From: Diabrotica undecimpunctata
Lineage: Eukaryota > Arthropoda > Insecta > Coleoptera > Chrysomelidae
DNA length: 64,000 bases
Assembly: GCF_040954645.1 (NCBI RefSeq)
Contig: NC_092808.1
Coordinates: forward strand, 14,251,883-14,315,882
Direction of reading: 5' to 3'
Part shown: positions 1 through 11,889 of the stretch, piece after piece
Layout: each line of letters starts with the position of its first letter
Numbering within the stretch: position 1 is the first letter of the stretch
The notes under the pieces: model-generated
What the model saw: the letters and a program-made list of their open reading frames with translations, nothing else
Told to the model about the DNA's origin: nothing
Databases searched by the model: none
Made by a program: the position numbers and the translations under genes

Positions 1-26
1 ACCCCAAACTCGAACGGAACCATATC

Positions 27-68
27 ACTCTTGATAATGGCTCCAAAATGGGTGCCGAAACGTCGAGT
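27..68 (+). ncRNA. Hammerhead-like ribozyme motif (Penelope-associated, U3/A8 variant)
   Basis: Stem I pairs ACTC (27-30) with GAGT (65-68). The core TTGATAA (31-37) replaces the canonical CTGATGA. One extra T precedes stem II (39-44 with 51-56, five of six pairs). GAAACGTC (57-64) follows with no stem III loop. Hammerheads lacking stem III that cleave as dimers are known from Penelope-like retroelements; here the palindromic ACGT would be the dimer contact. C3 and G8 are both changed, to U and A, which keeps that pair possible. Activity is not shown. Confidence 0.5.
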
Positions 69-146
69 TTTCAATTCTCAACGCGGTTCTTCCCGAGAAC
101 TTAGTAATTTTCATTCATCTGACCGCGGAAATTTATCCATCCATCC

Positions 147-148
<2 letters not shown>

Positions 149-197
<49 letters not shown>
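149..197. repeat. (TA)n microsatellite
   Basis: About 24 uninterrupted TA units directly follow a short CCAT repeat and the Penelope-derived sequence at the left edge. Confidence 0.95.
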
Positions 198-201
<4 letters not shown>

Positions 202-944
202 TTATTTCAAAAACTAAAATTGGGCAAAATTTAATATTTTTGGACCTTCAATCATTAATTTTGCATAAACTATTGGGTCAAATTAAATGTAGCATAGCTC
301 AAATTAAAGCTTTTTGTAGCTTAAAAGTTCCATAAAAAATTATAACCAACAGTTTAGAGTAACAAGTGGAGGTTATTCCAAGTATTGCGCTTCATTACGC
401 TAGGCTGGTTTGAAAAATTCAAAAATTTACTAACATTAATGCTCGAGATCATTCATTTGTCTCTATAGTTTGGACTATAGACGTTTTAGAACTTTCAAAT
501 AGATTTCAAAGATTTTTACGTGAAATCACTGATTTTTTCACAAGTAGATTGAACTAAAATATTAATAAGAAAGTCACATTCTAATGTATTTTCGACATTA
601 ATTTTGTACGCAACTGTCTGATACTTAAAGTTTTAGTCAAAAGACACGTGTAGAACGTCCACGTTTAAATTCAGCACTTTCAATTTTCATGAATTTTATT
701 TGGTGCTACACCTTCCAAAATTACATAAATTAAATTTGACGTAGTTCCCCCGTTTATCGAGTTGTGGTTTACTTGTTGCTATTTTTATTCAAACTTTCGT
801 GATTAAAATTCATTCATACGTAATGCTGCAGTGTGTACATAAAGTGTGAAAAATAAATTTATTAATTTATAATTCGAAAAAATTCATAAAACATTTTGAA
901 TACAGAATATCATCGTCTATCGATGCTATTCGAAAAAAAAGTCG
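198..944. other. No gene seen
   Basis: AT-rich sequence with stops in all frames and no recognised element. It ends where LINE homology begins. Confidence 0.6.
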
Positions 945-2632
945 ATCAGCTCCAATGTGACAACTACAGAGGTATAACCTTATTAACAACTTTTTACAAA
1001 TTATAGCAAATATTCTCTACGAAAGGATACAAGTTTACACAATTGGCATAGTTGGAAAATAGCAGACCAGATTTACTCCAGAAAAATCAACAATTCACCA
1101 GATTCATTTAATAAGACACATCGTCGAAAAAACATTAGAATTTAACATTGAACCACATCGCATATTCGTCGACTTCAAGGCCGCATACAACAGTGTCAAG
1201 AGAACAGTATTATACCAATCAATGTGTGAGTTTTATATACCAGAAAATCGTAACTGATTAACTAAAATGACAATGTCTAACTTAAAAGCCAGCGTTAGGA
1301 TACAGGGAGAAAATTCTCGATCCTTTGAGATACACGATGGACTCAGACAAGGGGATGTCCAGGCTTGCCTCCTATTTAACATTGCCTTCGAAAAGGCAGT
1401 CCAAGACACACGAATTAGAGAAGGCGGTACTATTTACAATAGATCAACACAAATCTTAGCATACGCTGATGGCATTGACATAATAGGGCGTAGCAAGCGA
1501 GATGTTGAGCAATATTTTCTAGAATTGGAAACGGCGGCGAAACAGTTTGGTCTAGTTATCAACGAAGACAAATCCAAATACATGTTGGTTACTAAGAATC
1601 GGAAACATGGATTCTAACGCAGAAGTATGAAAGACTTCTGAGAATAATCGAACGTAAGATTATCGCTCAGTGATCGTCGCTGAGCGATGATCGCGGTGTA
1701 CCGCTTGTGTCGCTAGCCGCTAGCGTCGATCGTTAGCGACTGGTCCGAGAGCAGTCACACCACAGTCGCAAACGCTGAGCGACTATAGTGGCGTATGTAT
1801 GTGATTCTGAGAGTTTTTTATTTGAGAGATTCCTTCTGGAGACCCCGGATATGGAATACAGTTTGTAGACGACTTTTCATATCCTTTTTTACTAAACTTA
1901 ACACAAAATCAAACTACGTTCATTCAAACGGAAGAACTGTGGAAACTTAACATCATCTCCTAATAAATGGTTTTATCAAAATTTTGAAGTATCTTTCTTC
2001 TTGTCTTCCTTTAAATATTGCATATTTATCTAATCTTGCAAGACTTAACATTTCTTCGTCCCATTTCTTTTCTGCTAGCAGGTATTTTAACAATAATTGT
2101 TTTCTTTTTCATACGCTCATCGCTGCAACAAAACCACTTGTTCGCTAGACAACTCACTAAACAAATCATCGCTTCAGTAAAAACACTCTGCTTGCGATCA
2201 TTGCTTAGCGATCATTGTTCAGCGACGATCGCTCAACGATGATCGCAACAGACGTCCCAGTAAAAACGTACCTATACTCCGCAAAATATTTAGAGCTATA
2301 AACGATCAAGGGCAGTGGCACAAAATATTTAATTTCGAATTATACCAACTATTTAATGAACCAGATGTCGTATTCATTAAAACACAGCGACTTAGATGGA
2401 CCGGACACATAATACAAATTCCTGACAAAATTGCTAAAAAGCTAACGACAGGCACATCTATAGGAAAAAGAAGCAGATGCCTACCGCGAATTAGGTGGTT
2501 AGATGGAGTTGAGACCAACTTAGGGATACTAGAGATCAGAAGATGGCAAGAAACCGAGCAGAATGGAGACAAATCTTAGAGGATCCACAGAGGATTGTCG
2601 AGCCAAAGATATTGATGATGATGAATAACTTC
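945..2632 (+). pseudogene. Non-LTR retrotransposon reverse transcriptase, decayed and interrupted
   Basis: The first part (945-1656) carries the RT motif NYRGITLL, then a stop-ridden stretch, then an open piece at 1267-1617 with GLRQGD and AYADG. The YADD box is therefore mutated at its second Asp. The second part (2265-2632) resumes the same protein with LRKIF, QRLRWTGHI and a PRIRWLDG tail, which is typical of RTE-like insect LINEs that end in a GRPRxRWxD segment. Between the parts lies a separate 608 bp insertion. The 5' endonuclease is missing. The exact clade is not assigned. Confidence 0.8.
1657..2264. mobile_element. Non-autonomous palindrome-rich insertion inside a LINE
   Basis: The hexamer AACGTA stands on both sides (1651-1656 and 2265-2270), and the LINE protein continues across, so this is an insertion. 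Both ends are full of GATCG/CGATC/GCTGAGCG palindromes and are inverted copies of each other: about 1671-1697 against 2217-2243, with GATCGTCGCTGA shared. The middle shows no convincing protein. A DNA transposon relative is likely; the superfamily is unknown. Confidence 0.6.
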
Positions 2633-2789
2633 GTCTATAGAAGGTAATAACTTCAAAAGTATTTAACAAGAGCATATAAATATTTTTCTTATATTTCCTC
2701 TTTTTTTTTCTAGTTTTTCTAGTTCTCAGCTGGCCTGTAGCTTGAATACTAGAGAGATTATCCTCTGTGGAAGAACTCTTTTTTCTTTT

Positions 2790-3350
2790 TCAAGTCACAT
2801 TCCTTTATGCAGGTTGGACATCATCATAGGTTTACAGCAACTGCTGTAAAGACTTGTTTTGAGCTGCAATCATACCATTCTCTTGGGTTTCTCAGTCGAG
2901 ATATTCGTCTTCCTCTCATTCTTGTTCTGCCCTTTATTTTGGCTTGGGTTATGAACCCCAAAAAGCCGTTTTCTCACACTCATTATATGTTAGATATATT
3001 ACAATTTTCTTTCTTTTAATGTCTTTTTAACTTTATTGTAGTCTCTCTCTTCAATCCTGATCGGAGGGAGTGTAGTGGTCATCATGATTGATCGTGTCGT
3101 GTATTGTTCATCACCAAAGATCTCTGTCTCTGGTCATTTCTTTGTAACTCATGCATAGATTTTGTTTTAGATCTTCCTCGTGATGTTTAACCTTCTACCT
3201 TTCCTTGGATAATAAGTCTTTCCATGTTTTCTGTGTTTGCTCTCATAACATGTCCAAAGTATTTTAATTGTTGGAGATGGACTTTGCTGGATAGCCGTTT
3301 GGTTGCACTGTCAATGATGCAAAATATTTGATCCTCAAGCTTTTATTAAT
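2790..3350 (-). pseudogene. Non-LTR retrotransposon C-terminal remnants
   Basis: Two minus-strand pieces of the conserved LINE tail are visible. At about 3170-3260 the frame reads YFGHVMRAN then ERLIIQGKVEG. At about 2800-2930 it reads GRRISRLRNPREWYDCSS followed by a TAVAV-type end, matching the GRRRxSWLxNLREWF tail of RTE-like elements in this window. Stops and a gap separate them. No catalytic domain is left. Confidence 0.7.
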
Positions 3351-3540
3351 CCCGTTACAGTTGTTGCGAAGCTCATAATGCACAAAATCTGGATTTCCAA
3401 AATCAATTGGAACGATCCCATTGACGCTGATACGTTACATGCGTTGTTTTGTTAACAGTCTTTTTCATTTTAAGGACTTAAATATACCTAGTTTAAGGCT
3501 CATGGAGCTTGTATCTACTTACGTGTGAGTTAAATCAGAA

Positions 3541-4230
3541 TAGGTGTCTTGTTCCCTTCTAGCATCTAAGAGTCGCATTGCTCCGATAAAACCCTTGAAC
3601 CTCCCAAGATTGGAACTCATGGGTGCACTAATGTGTAATAAACTCACAGCAAAGATTGCTGACATTATTAAAGAAAAATTAGCTCGACTAGACTCTATAA
3701 ATATGTGGTCGGATTCAGAAAGTGTTCTCGCTTGGCTTCGTTCATATCCTTCTCGTTGGATCCAATTTGTAGCAAATAGGGTTGCTCAAATTTTAGATAA
3801 TTCCGCTAACGCTCAATGGAGGTACGTACCATCCAAAGAGAATCTTTATAACATACTCTCCCGAGGAATGCTACTCTCTGAAATATTAAACTCTTCCTTA
3901 TGATTTCATGGTCAGTCATTTTTAAATCAACTTCGGTTGGATTTATTGAAATATAACCCAAAGGGTTATACCTCCAAATTGCCTGAAGAAAGAAAAGCCA
4001 TTCTTCACGCTCAATAGGTTCTCCAACTTCCAAACTCAAAAGTTTCTAAGAACTTTAGCCTTTATGATTGGATTTGCTAATAATGCTAAACCGCTTTCTT
4101 GCAAGCTGTCTGATACCCTTGAATTCAGCGAACTTCACAACGCTGAACTTAAGATTATTAAGATGCTACAGTATTCTTGCTAACTTAGTAAAACTGTATC
4201 TAACAAGTGTCTTTTACTCCTAACTCCCTT
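3541..4230 (+). pseudogene. BEL/Pao LTR retrotransposon fragment (RNase H to pre-integrase)
   Basis: The first 119 codons contain LLASKSRIAPIK, LPRLELMGAL, MWSDSESVLAWL and YVPSKENLYNILSRG, the RNase H-like segment of Pao polyproteins. The catalytic Asp in WSDS is kept. Later frames keep LAFMIGFANNAK and ELHNAELKIIKMLQ up to FLD, the stretch before the integrase. Stops and frameshifts separate the parts. No LTR was found beside it. It is cut at 4230 by a LINE. Confidence 0.8.
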
Positions 4231-5580
4231 TTTGGATGATAATGAAATGCTCAGCACTATACATAAAAAGGGTGATAAAAATAATTGTGAAAATTACCGA
4301 GGAATAGCTGTAACCGGATCTATGAGTCGAATATATGGAAAGGTGTTAAAGAACCGAATCGAGAGAGAATACTTAGATTATGAAGCAGAAGAACAAGCAG
4401 GATTTCGTACGGGTCGATCCGCTATTGACCACATTTTCTCCTTAACCCAGATAATAGAAAAAAAGATGGCAAGGAATCAAGAGATTCATATGTTGTTCAT
4501 CGACCTACGGAAAGCCTACGACAGCGTTCCACTGAAGAAGCTGTGGCAATCAATGGAAAGCACGAATATTAATATAGAATTAATAAAAGCCGTCAAAGTG
4601 CTATACAACCAACCAATAACAAAGATAAAGCAGGGACACAAATAACAACAAGATTTATAACATCAAAAGGATTAAAGCAAGGATGTTGCTTGTCTCCCAC
4701 TTTATTTAAAATATACCTCGAAAGTGCTTTAAAAAGATGGAAACAAAAATGCAGGACAATGGGGATACCGCTCACCAATACTATGGTATATACGCTTAAC
4801 TTTGCAGACGATCAAGTAATAATGGCTCAAGATTATGACGATTTAAACTATATGGCACAAAAATTAATTGAAGAGTATGATATATGGGGTCTAGAAGTAA
4901 ATAAAAAGAAAACCGAATACCTGTGCATTGGAGCAGAACAAAAAGACCTCATATTAGACGATAACACTACGATAAAGCACTGCTGTGACTACAAATACCT
5001 AGGTATCACTATTTCACAAGATGGAACATTAGACAAAGCCATAAGAGAGAGAAATACGTCAGGGAGAAAAGCCATCACAATGTTAAACACCATTTTATGG
5101 GACCAATCCATCAGCAAAGAAAATAAAAAGAGGATATCTAAGACTATAGTAAAAAGTATCACTTTATACAGCTGTGAGGTATGGCCACTGAAAGAAAGAA
5201 CACTGTCAACGCTGAAAGCGACGGAAATCGATTTTTGGAGAAGAGCCGCAGGAAGATCTAGAAGAGAGGATTACCAACGAACGCATTAGAGAAATAATGG
5301 GAATCAAACGAACAATCACAGATGACCTAACAACAAAACAACTTATCTGGTTCGGACACATACAAAGAATGGACGAACAAATGCCAAAAGAAATACTAAA
5401 GTGGCAACCAGAAGGAAAGAGAAAACGAGGTAGACCGAGGAAAAGTTGGAGCGAAGGAATAAATAAAGAACTGACAGAGAGGGCCATAGAAGAAGATCTA
5501 TGGAACAACCGGTCTAAGTGGCGATTTTAAGTCGGAAAACGGCGGAGAACGTTATAAACCGACAAGTAGTAGTAGTAGCT
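4231..5580 (+). pseudogene. 5'-truncated LINE with FADDQ reverse transcriptase
   Basis: RT motifs run in order: NYRGIAVTGS, EQAGFRTGRSAIDH, FIDLRKAYDSVP, GLKQGCCLSP and NFADDQVIMAQ. They are followed by a thumb/tail with YKYLGI, WFGHIQRM and KRKRGRPRKSW. The catalytic pair DD is intact. Reading needs frame changes near 4640 and near 5286, so it is dead. The endonuclease is absent (5' truncation). The 3' end carries a short TAG repeat at about 5565-5577. The element at 19063-20421 belongs to the same family, sharing FADDQ and an EYL motif after KKT. Confidence 0.88.
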
Positions 5581-5639
5581 ATTAAGTTCCCTTGCCATAT
5601 TATGATCTGTTTATTTGTGTTAAAGCCAGCGCTTCAGCG

Positions 5640-5955
5640 GGAGCGAGTATGTTGTAAAACAACTTCTTAGGGTGCCCATCCGTTCCGAACGTTGGCGATC
5701 ATTCTGGCTATGATGACTTTGTTGGTTGCTATACGGAATAGCTGTGTTGAGGTCTTTCTATACCATGCTCTTAGGTTAGCAAGCCAGGATATTCTTCTTC
5801 GTCTTTGGACCATTTTCCTTCAAAACGCATGTTTGCATTTACCCTGCAAAATGCATTGAAGTAGTTCGTATTTGCCTTGATTTCTCATTATATGTCCCAA
5901 AAACTGCAGCTTACGACCCTTCACGATGTTGACCAAATCCGCCAAATTACCAAAT
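5640..5955 (-). pseudogene. LINE C-terminal tail fragment
   Basis: The minus strand reads GRKLQFLGHIMRN, CILQGK, RRRRISWLANLRAWY, STQLFRIATNKV and IANVRNG, the end of an RTE-like LINE protein. One stop interrupts it. The RT domain is missing. Confidence 0.8.
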
Positions 5956-7380
5956 TGTAAAACAAGTTATATTAATATTAGTTGATTTTTCGTTTTCATA
6001 AATATTGGTTTGAATGTAATGTGACAGACTGTACTTCTTGTCTACAAAAATATTCGTTTTAAAGTGCCATATGAGTTGGTTCTTTTTACACATTGACAAA
6101 ATAAAGCCAAAATCTGTGTTACGCTTTCTCTCTAAAAGTGTAGTGAACAGTGTATCAGTTTCGCTATTTCGCGCGATATTCAAACCCCGGTATATAAATA
6201 AACACTTTTGTAAAACAAATTCTTTTATTCGTAATAGTTGTCTAAAATATCCTCTTTCTATTAAATGTGTTATATCGATCGATTACTCAGTATTTTTCTT
6301 TAAGTACCACTTGATAAAACCAAACACATACTAAATCAACACCTTGAGGTGTGCTTAGTTATATCGAAGGAATATTTGGTACTGTACCCTCTGAGGAAAG
6401 GAATTCAATAAGCTTTCTTTAAGTCTTCTGTTCTGTCGGGAACTGGGCTATCACTATGATCGTTGATTGAATAACCCAAATCAATGGTTATATCAATAAC
6501 CAAATGGTTATTCAATCAACGCTATGATTTAGTGATGATACAATGAACCAGCTTTAGGGAGTGCTGCCCGTCATAAATCAGAGACCGATCTTGTATAGTG
6601 CAATTTAGATGGAAAAAATATTTCTTTGATTTTTGCGAATTCAGTTTTTATTTTAGCATTTTTATATAAAGATAATTATTGTAATAATCATTACTAACTC
6701 CTTCTTGTTAGTGTGATTAGCTATATAGTTTTTAATCGACTTCATCTTCACTAACGTTTCATTTACGGTGATCAATGAGACGTAAATATGAATGTGGACT
6801 CAACTACTACTAACCTTCAAACTCATACAAACTAAATATATAAATCATTCAGTAGAGGAAATATTTAAATAAGCTTGTATATTTATTTTAATTGTATTCC
6901 AACAAATTTCTACATGTCCTAACGAAAATATTTACATTGTTTTTTATAACAATTCTAAGCTTAACCGTGACATTGAACCTCGCACAAAACCAACAAAAAC
7001 TTTTGGTTTGCCAACGTTGTCGTTAAAATAGTTCAGCTAAAATAACTCGTTACATAAAGCTTTGGCGATGCTCATACGTTTTAAACAATGGTTTTTTTGC
7101 ATAAGGTGAGATCTAAACTATAGATAATATATAAAAATAGATAAACTGAGTAATTGTACAAATCTCGATGAGTAATGGTCTTGATTTTTTTAGTTTAACA
7201 TCTAAATAGGTGTGAAGTTCTTTAGTATAAAGTTTGCGTTAGTATATAAGAAAATTTGAACAAAAATAATTTACATTAGAAATCTCCTGGACAAAATGGA
7301 TTTCAGAACTTCTGGCTAAAGAAGTTTTGGAGTATTCATGAGTGTTTAGCAGTGTTAATTAATTATGTTATTTCGAATCC
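5956..7380. other. No gene seen; AT-rich, contains a perfect palindrome
   Basis: No recognisable coding sequence. The only structure is a 61 bp palindrome at 6461-6521, listed separately. Confidence 0.55.
6461..6521. repeat. 61 bp palindrome with nested hairpin
   Basis: The outer arms are CGTTGATTGAATAACC and its exact complement (16 bp). A second inner hairpin, TGGTTAT/ATAACCA, has a 4-base loop. Only a few bases are unpaired. It could be the relic of a foldback MITE. Confidence 0.8.
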
Positions 7381-8165
7381 GCAGGAAATACCATCATTCT
7401 TACTCAGGGAACTCCTTATTTAATACCGAGGGATAAAAATACACCCAAGATCCAGTCAAGTACCGCCCAATTACTTGTCTTTCAACTTTTGTACAAATTA
7501 ATGAGATCCTGTATAGCCCAGTGTATCTACCAACACTGTCCTCTACATACTATCGAGCCACAACAAGAATGCGTTAAGTGTTCCATGGGCTACAAAGAAC
7601 AACGTATAATTGACTAAGTCATTTCTAACCAGGAATACACAAAAAAGTAGCCTTTACTCTCTTCATAGACTACAAGAATTCATTCCATTGATTCAGAGTT
7701 ACCTTTTTATAGCATATAATGATGGAGTTGAAGATCAAAATTCACCTTCAAATATCTGGTGAAAACAATATCGAAACTTAAGATATCCCAATTAACCGGG
7801 GCCTTTTCTAAGAGTTGAGTCCACTTTGGTTCTATCTAGCGATGAACCAACCCATTATCTCAGTTACTGAACTTCACTGACTCTGGTTTTAGTATTTAAA
7901 ACAACAATACCGTTGTGGCGAAGCTTAATCATCTGTTGTATATGGATGATTTGAAATTCATTGCTTCCACTCGAAACCACCTAGATCAGATGCTAAAAAC
8001 TGTTGAAACTTTCTCAAATGATATCAGTATATACTTTGGACTAGACTAGTGCCTAATTCTTATATAGTCAGAGGAAAGGTTCGGCTAGGAGGATTCGATA
8101 TGCAAGATGGCCAAAACATCGAGGCAATGGGTGGCAATGATACAGTAAATCTGCTGGATCTTTGC
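7381..8165 (+). pseudogene. R4-clade (Dong-like) LINE reverse transcriptase remnant
   Basis: Pieces of protein are visible: DPVKYRPITCLST (RT motif), KCSMGYKEQRIID (the region usually reading GCKRGxxGCKDQLLID), HLLYMDDLKFIA (YMDD box) and ETFSNDISIYFGLD. This order is typical of R4-clade elements with a restriction-like endonuclease. Many stops. Matching tails from the same clade lie at 10080-10450 and 33980-34610. Confidence 0.75.
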
Positions 8166-8755
8166 ACATTGTCATCATTCGTATTATAGGAAATAAACCG
8201 TGATTTTCCAACATCTACAGTTAATAAAGATTTACACCGTAGTAATCATAAATAAAAGTGATTTCGTTGCATATAACCAAATATATGGGTTATAATCTAA
8301 AAAAATGAATAAAAATCTACGTCAGGTTCCATCATCTATTGTAGTATATTGTATTTTTTGTGTGTATATTTTTATACCAAGTAATGAGCACTCTTACATG
8401 TAATTACTACCTAGGTGGTGTTTGTAAGTTTTAATAAATAAATAGTACTTCAATCTTGATCATTTTGTTTATTCAGTGTTAAATATGGTTTTCAAAATTA
8501 ATTAATGACTTTGTTTTTACTATTGTTTAGGAGATTGATGGGTTCAAGATCGAAGAGCTTTTGTTTATATAAAACTATAAATTATTTCAAATTAAAAAAC
8601 TCACGAGAAAATTGACTTAATATCAATCAACTTATTCAACACAATTTTCCTTAAACTACTTTTATCTTTCTTTACAACATACATTTATATAAAGTTTTGA
8701 TTAAAAAGTACCATCTGGTTTATTATCAAATCCAGATTGAAGAAATTGGTACTTA
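8166..8755. other. No gene seen
   Basis: AT-rich, no coding or repeat signature recognised. Confidence 0.55.
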
Positions 8756-9880
8756 CTTTATTGGTACATAAGCAGACACGAAAAGAGCAAACAAACTAAA
8801 TAGGCAGATGAAAGACCAGTTCCGAAAACACGCTAGTGAGAAATGGGACAACCCTGTGAAGGAACATGAAGAAAATAGCAGAAACATGGACCATGAGTAA
8901 AAACTACAGAAAATCATAAGAAACGATAGGAAACCAATGCCACATGGCAGTTTGTTTTCAACAAACTGCCATGTCATGCTGTTTTCTACATGGAGAAAAC
9001 AGCATAATATACACTACTGAAGACCAGGTCGAAGTCATGAGAACCACCCTAGAAAGACAGTGTTCCATGAACTACCACCAAGAAGAAGACTTTGACTTGG
9101 AAGAGGAAATCGAAAAAGGCTACTACAGAAGACCGGCAGAAGCACAAGATCCACCATTGAAACATACATCCACAAAAGAAGTGAGTGACCTGATCTGGAA
9201 AATCGCATCTGAGAAACCAGGAAAAAAGAGCATTTTTCCACAGCAATACAGGCCAATAAATTTACTGCCAGCTGTCAGCAAAATTGCTGAAATAGTGATA
9301 TTCTTAAGGTTCGAAGAGGAAACAGAAAAACAACAGGTCTTACCGGAAGCCCAATTCGGATTTAGAGCCAAAGACTCAAGTGAATACCAGGTACTCAGGC
9401 TCACAGTATACATCGGAACAAGTTTCAATGATAGAGGTTAGTACAAAGGACTGATCTACAAAATGAAGAACTATAGGTACAACAATGCCATGACAGAGCT
9501 ACTCTCTTTGTACTCCGAAAACCGAACATTCGGGATTTGCATTGAACAAGTCTTTTTCGAAGTCGGAATTCCGGAGGTAGGAGTACCACAGGGATCTGTT
9601 CTATCTCCGCTGCTGCACATATACACAGCCGATGCCCTCAGAACACCAGGCACCATAATCAACCTCTATGCAGACGACACGTCATTAATGGCCAAGTACA
9701 GTAACCAAGACATTGCAACTAGGGGCCATCTCAACCACATCCTGCGAGAGATCATAAGGTATGATGTCTTCCACCGATGGAAACACAGAAGACCCAAACA
9801 GCAACTGCTTGGCAATGACTAAGAAAAGATGGCATGTAAGTAGCTCTGCAGCGCTCGACCAACCCCCGCCTTCAACCAAT
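8756..9880 (+). pseudogene. Jockey-clade LINE reverse transcriptase fragment
   Basis: RT motifs are YRPINLLPAVSKIAE, AQFGFRAKDSSEYQVLRLT, GVPQGSVLSPLL, YTAD and NLYADDTSLMA, typical of Jockey elements. The stretch between LRLT and the IEKAFD region is missing, so the palm is internally deleted. The YADD box is kept. Upstream of about 9200 only scraps of the linker remain. Two perfect hairpins lie inside at 8943-9002. Confidence 0.85.
8943..9002. repeat. Two adjacent perfect hairpins
   Basis: The first hairpin has 14 bp arms (CATGGCAGTTTGTT and its complement) with loop TTC, 8943-8973. The second has 9 bp arms (CTGTTTTCT and its complement), 8979-9002. Both lie inside decayed Jockey sequence. 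Confidence 0.85.
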
Positions 9881-10079
9881 CCTCATCCCAAACTCCCTAA
9901 AAAAAATCATAAAAAATAGGAAAGAGTCGTAATATAAAAAATAATTCGTGAATAATGTCATACTTGTGCAAAGTTCCAGCGGATAGATCATAAACAAATG
10001 AAAATTGAATTAACTACCGAAAGAGTAAGACAGCTAAATCAGTCATATCTTAATTTGTAGTAGACAGTATAAGTACAGA

Positions 10080-10450
10080 GATCTAGAAATACAAATAAGG
10101 AGACAATGGAGAATGGAAATTACCCAGACGATACCTATTATTCTATCTACTGCTGGAGTCATTCCTGAGATCTTCTTAGAGAACATAAAACAGCTGGGTT
10201 TAAATGAATATACGACCATGCAGAAAGCTGTACTACTCTCGAAGTCCAGATGTGTACGATCATTTTTGGGAGATACTGGAGCATACCTAGGACTCGATAA
10301 CACGGAAAGAGTTCCACCAGAGCTCAATCCTTTTGATACCGAATCTGGGATGAGGGTGTGTGAGCCACATGGCTTAAATCTAGATAATAATCCTATGTTC
10401 ACACTATTAAGAAATATGTTAACGAAATTAATGTGTAATTATTATACATA
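10080..10450 (+). pseudogene. R4-clade LINE C-terminal fragment
   Basis: The frame from 10113 includes IPIILSTAGVIPEIFLENI, then QLGLNEYTTMQKAVLLSK and RCVRSFLGD, the conserved end of R4-type LINE proteins after the endonuclease. The same end, mutated differently, is at about 34300-34500 (IPIILFTTGVIPNNLLENI). The endonuclease and RT are missing here. Confidence 0.75.
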
Positions 10451-10574
10451 GTTCATGTGCTGTCAAAGTCAGACTTGATATTTTATTTGCCTTTATCCTT
10501 TCTATCCCTTCTTCTGCTTTCTGGTATATTCTATTTACAATGTTGTGCCGCGGCACACTGGTTGGGAACCTCTG

Positions 10575-10797
10575 ATGTAGAAGCTCTAAACGTGAAATCA
10601 AATCTTTTCCGTCAAAAGAAGTAATTATAAAAATAACTACATACAGACGATATGGTACCATCTAAGAACAAACAGTCGAAATACCAAGATTTCTTTGTTT
10701 CTGGAAAGAAAATTCAGATATTTGTCAAAATTTAGTTATTTTTATAATTTATTCTTTGGACGGAAAATATTTGATTTTATGTTTAGAGCTTCTACAT
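10575..10797. mobile_element. MITE, 223 bp, 64 bp terminal inverted repeats
   Basis: Arms 10575-10638 and 10734-10797 are inverted copies with about 90 percent identity, both starting ATGTAGAAGCTCTAAAC or a near variant. The spacer is 95 bp without coding capacity. No clear target duplication was found, so the superfamily is open. Confidence 0.8.
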
Positions 10798-10854
10798 AGT
10801 TGCTCTGAGGAGTCCTGATATGATGAATTAGGTATTATCGAAATAGTGGAAGCA

Positions 10855-10990
10855 CTATACTGAAATCAAATCTTGACCGTCTTTTCTGTAAATTTTGAGA
10901 ACGATTTCCGAAGTGGAAATTGAAACGTCAAATAAACTTAGTTTTAAAGTAAAACTGTGGCTTATTCCCAACAAAAATAGTAAATTGCAT
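10855..10990 (+). mobile_element. Penelope-like terminal repeat remnant
   Basis: It carries TTGAGAACGATTTCC, GTGGAAATTGAAACGTCAA and TGTGGCTTATTCCCA. The same words end the Penelope element at 24095-25653 and recur at 30874-31250 and 56293-56440. The hammerhead-like core (10895-10929) is kept, but stem I is reduced to two pairs. Confidence 0.7.
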
Positions 10991-11451
10991 TTATTAATAA
11001 AAATAAGAAAGTCATCGCCAAATGTACGTTTGTTTTGTTTATTCAATTACGTACAACTAAAATATTTAATATAACGTAATTTAATATTGAAAATGAGATC
11101 ACCTTTTCCTTGTATGTATTATTGTCAAGTCTACTGCACTATTGGTAAATAATGAAGATGTTTTAAAATTCATATATTTATAATGTATTGAAATTTTTGC
11201 CGATGATGTCATTGTGTGTGCCGTGATATCACCAGCTGTATTTTGGATTGGATCTTTTATTAACATTGTTGAATTTTTCTTAGTTTTGATTTGTTTAGTT
11301 CAATGTTGTACAACATTTCTAACACGCACTGATATTATAAAAATACGCTAAGATTAGATCAAATTGTAGATAATATATTTCTTAAATTCAGTTTAAATAA
11401 ATTATAAAAAAACTGGGAACTGTATTTCACTAACTGTACATACCATGCGGT

Positions 11452-11454
<3 letters not shown>

Positions 11455-11508
<54 letters not shown>
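11455..11508. repeat. (TA)n microsatellite
   Basis: About 27 TA units lie between the outer and inner inverted repeats of the mariner-like element. The right side has only a few, so the repeat expanded after insertion. Confidence 0.95.
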
Positions 11509-11515
<7 letters not shown>

Positions 11516-11889
11516 TACTATGTGAAAAAAACCTGAAACAGGTTAATTTTTATTCTTAAATTGACAATTTACAGTATGAAAATATTATACCCCTCCAGCA
11601 CCCCCTTTGAATTATAAACACCCCCTCGAAAATTTTAAATAAAAAGAAAGGGATTTTAGTCCTCTGTTCAGCAATATAAGGTTTTTTAAGTTTGGTGCAA
11701 TCATAACTAAGAAAATTGATTTTTAAGACTTAACATTTTGATAATGTCTCTATCTTCACTTTCACTTCTTTTGTCAGAAGTGAATAACACCATTCACTTC
11801 TTGACGATAACCTCGGAGGTTATTTTGTTAATTTCTTCCTTTATCCTAACTTTTAAATCAGCAATACTGTTTGGTCTACTAAAATATAC

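Noticed and set aside
198..944. Possible coding segments in the AT-rich left region
   Set aside because: Stops in all frames and no motif recognised on either strand.
2018..2242. Open frame of 74 codons within the palindrome-rich insertion
   Set aside because: It overlaps the repeated CGATC words at its end, has no similarity, and composition explains its openness.
5565..5577. TAG repeats as a telomere-like tract
   Set aside because: Only four units at the end of a LINE; a normal LINE 3' tail.
9035..9428. Several overlapping minus-strand open frames
   Set aside because: They are antisense shadows of the Jockey coding strand.
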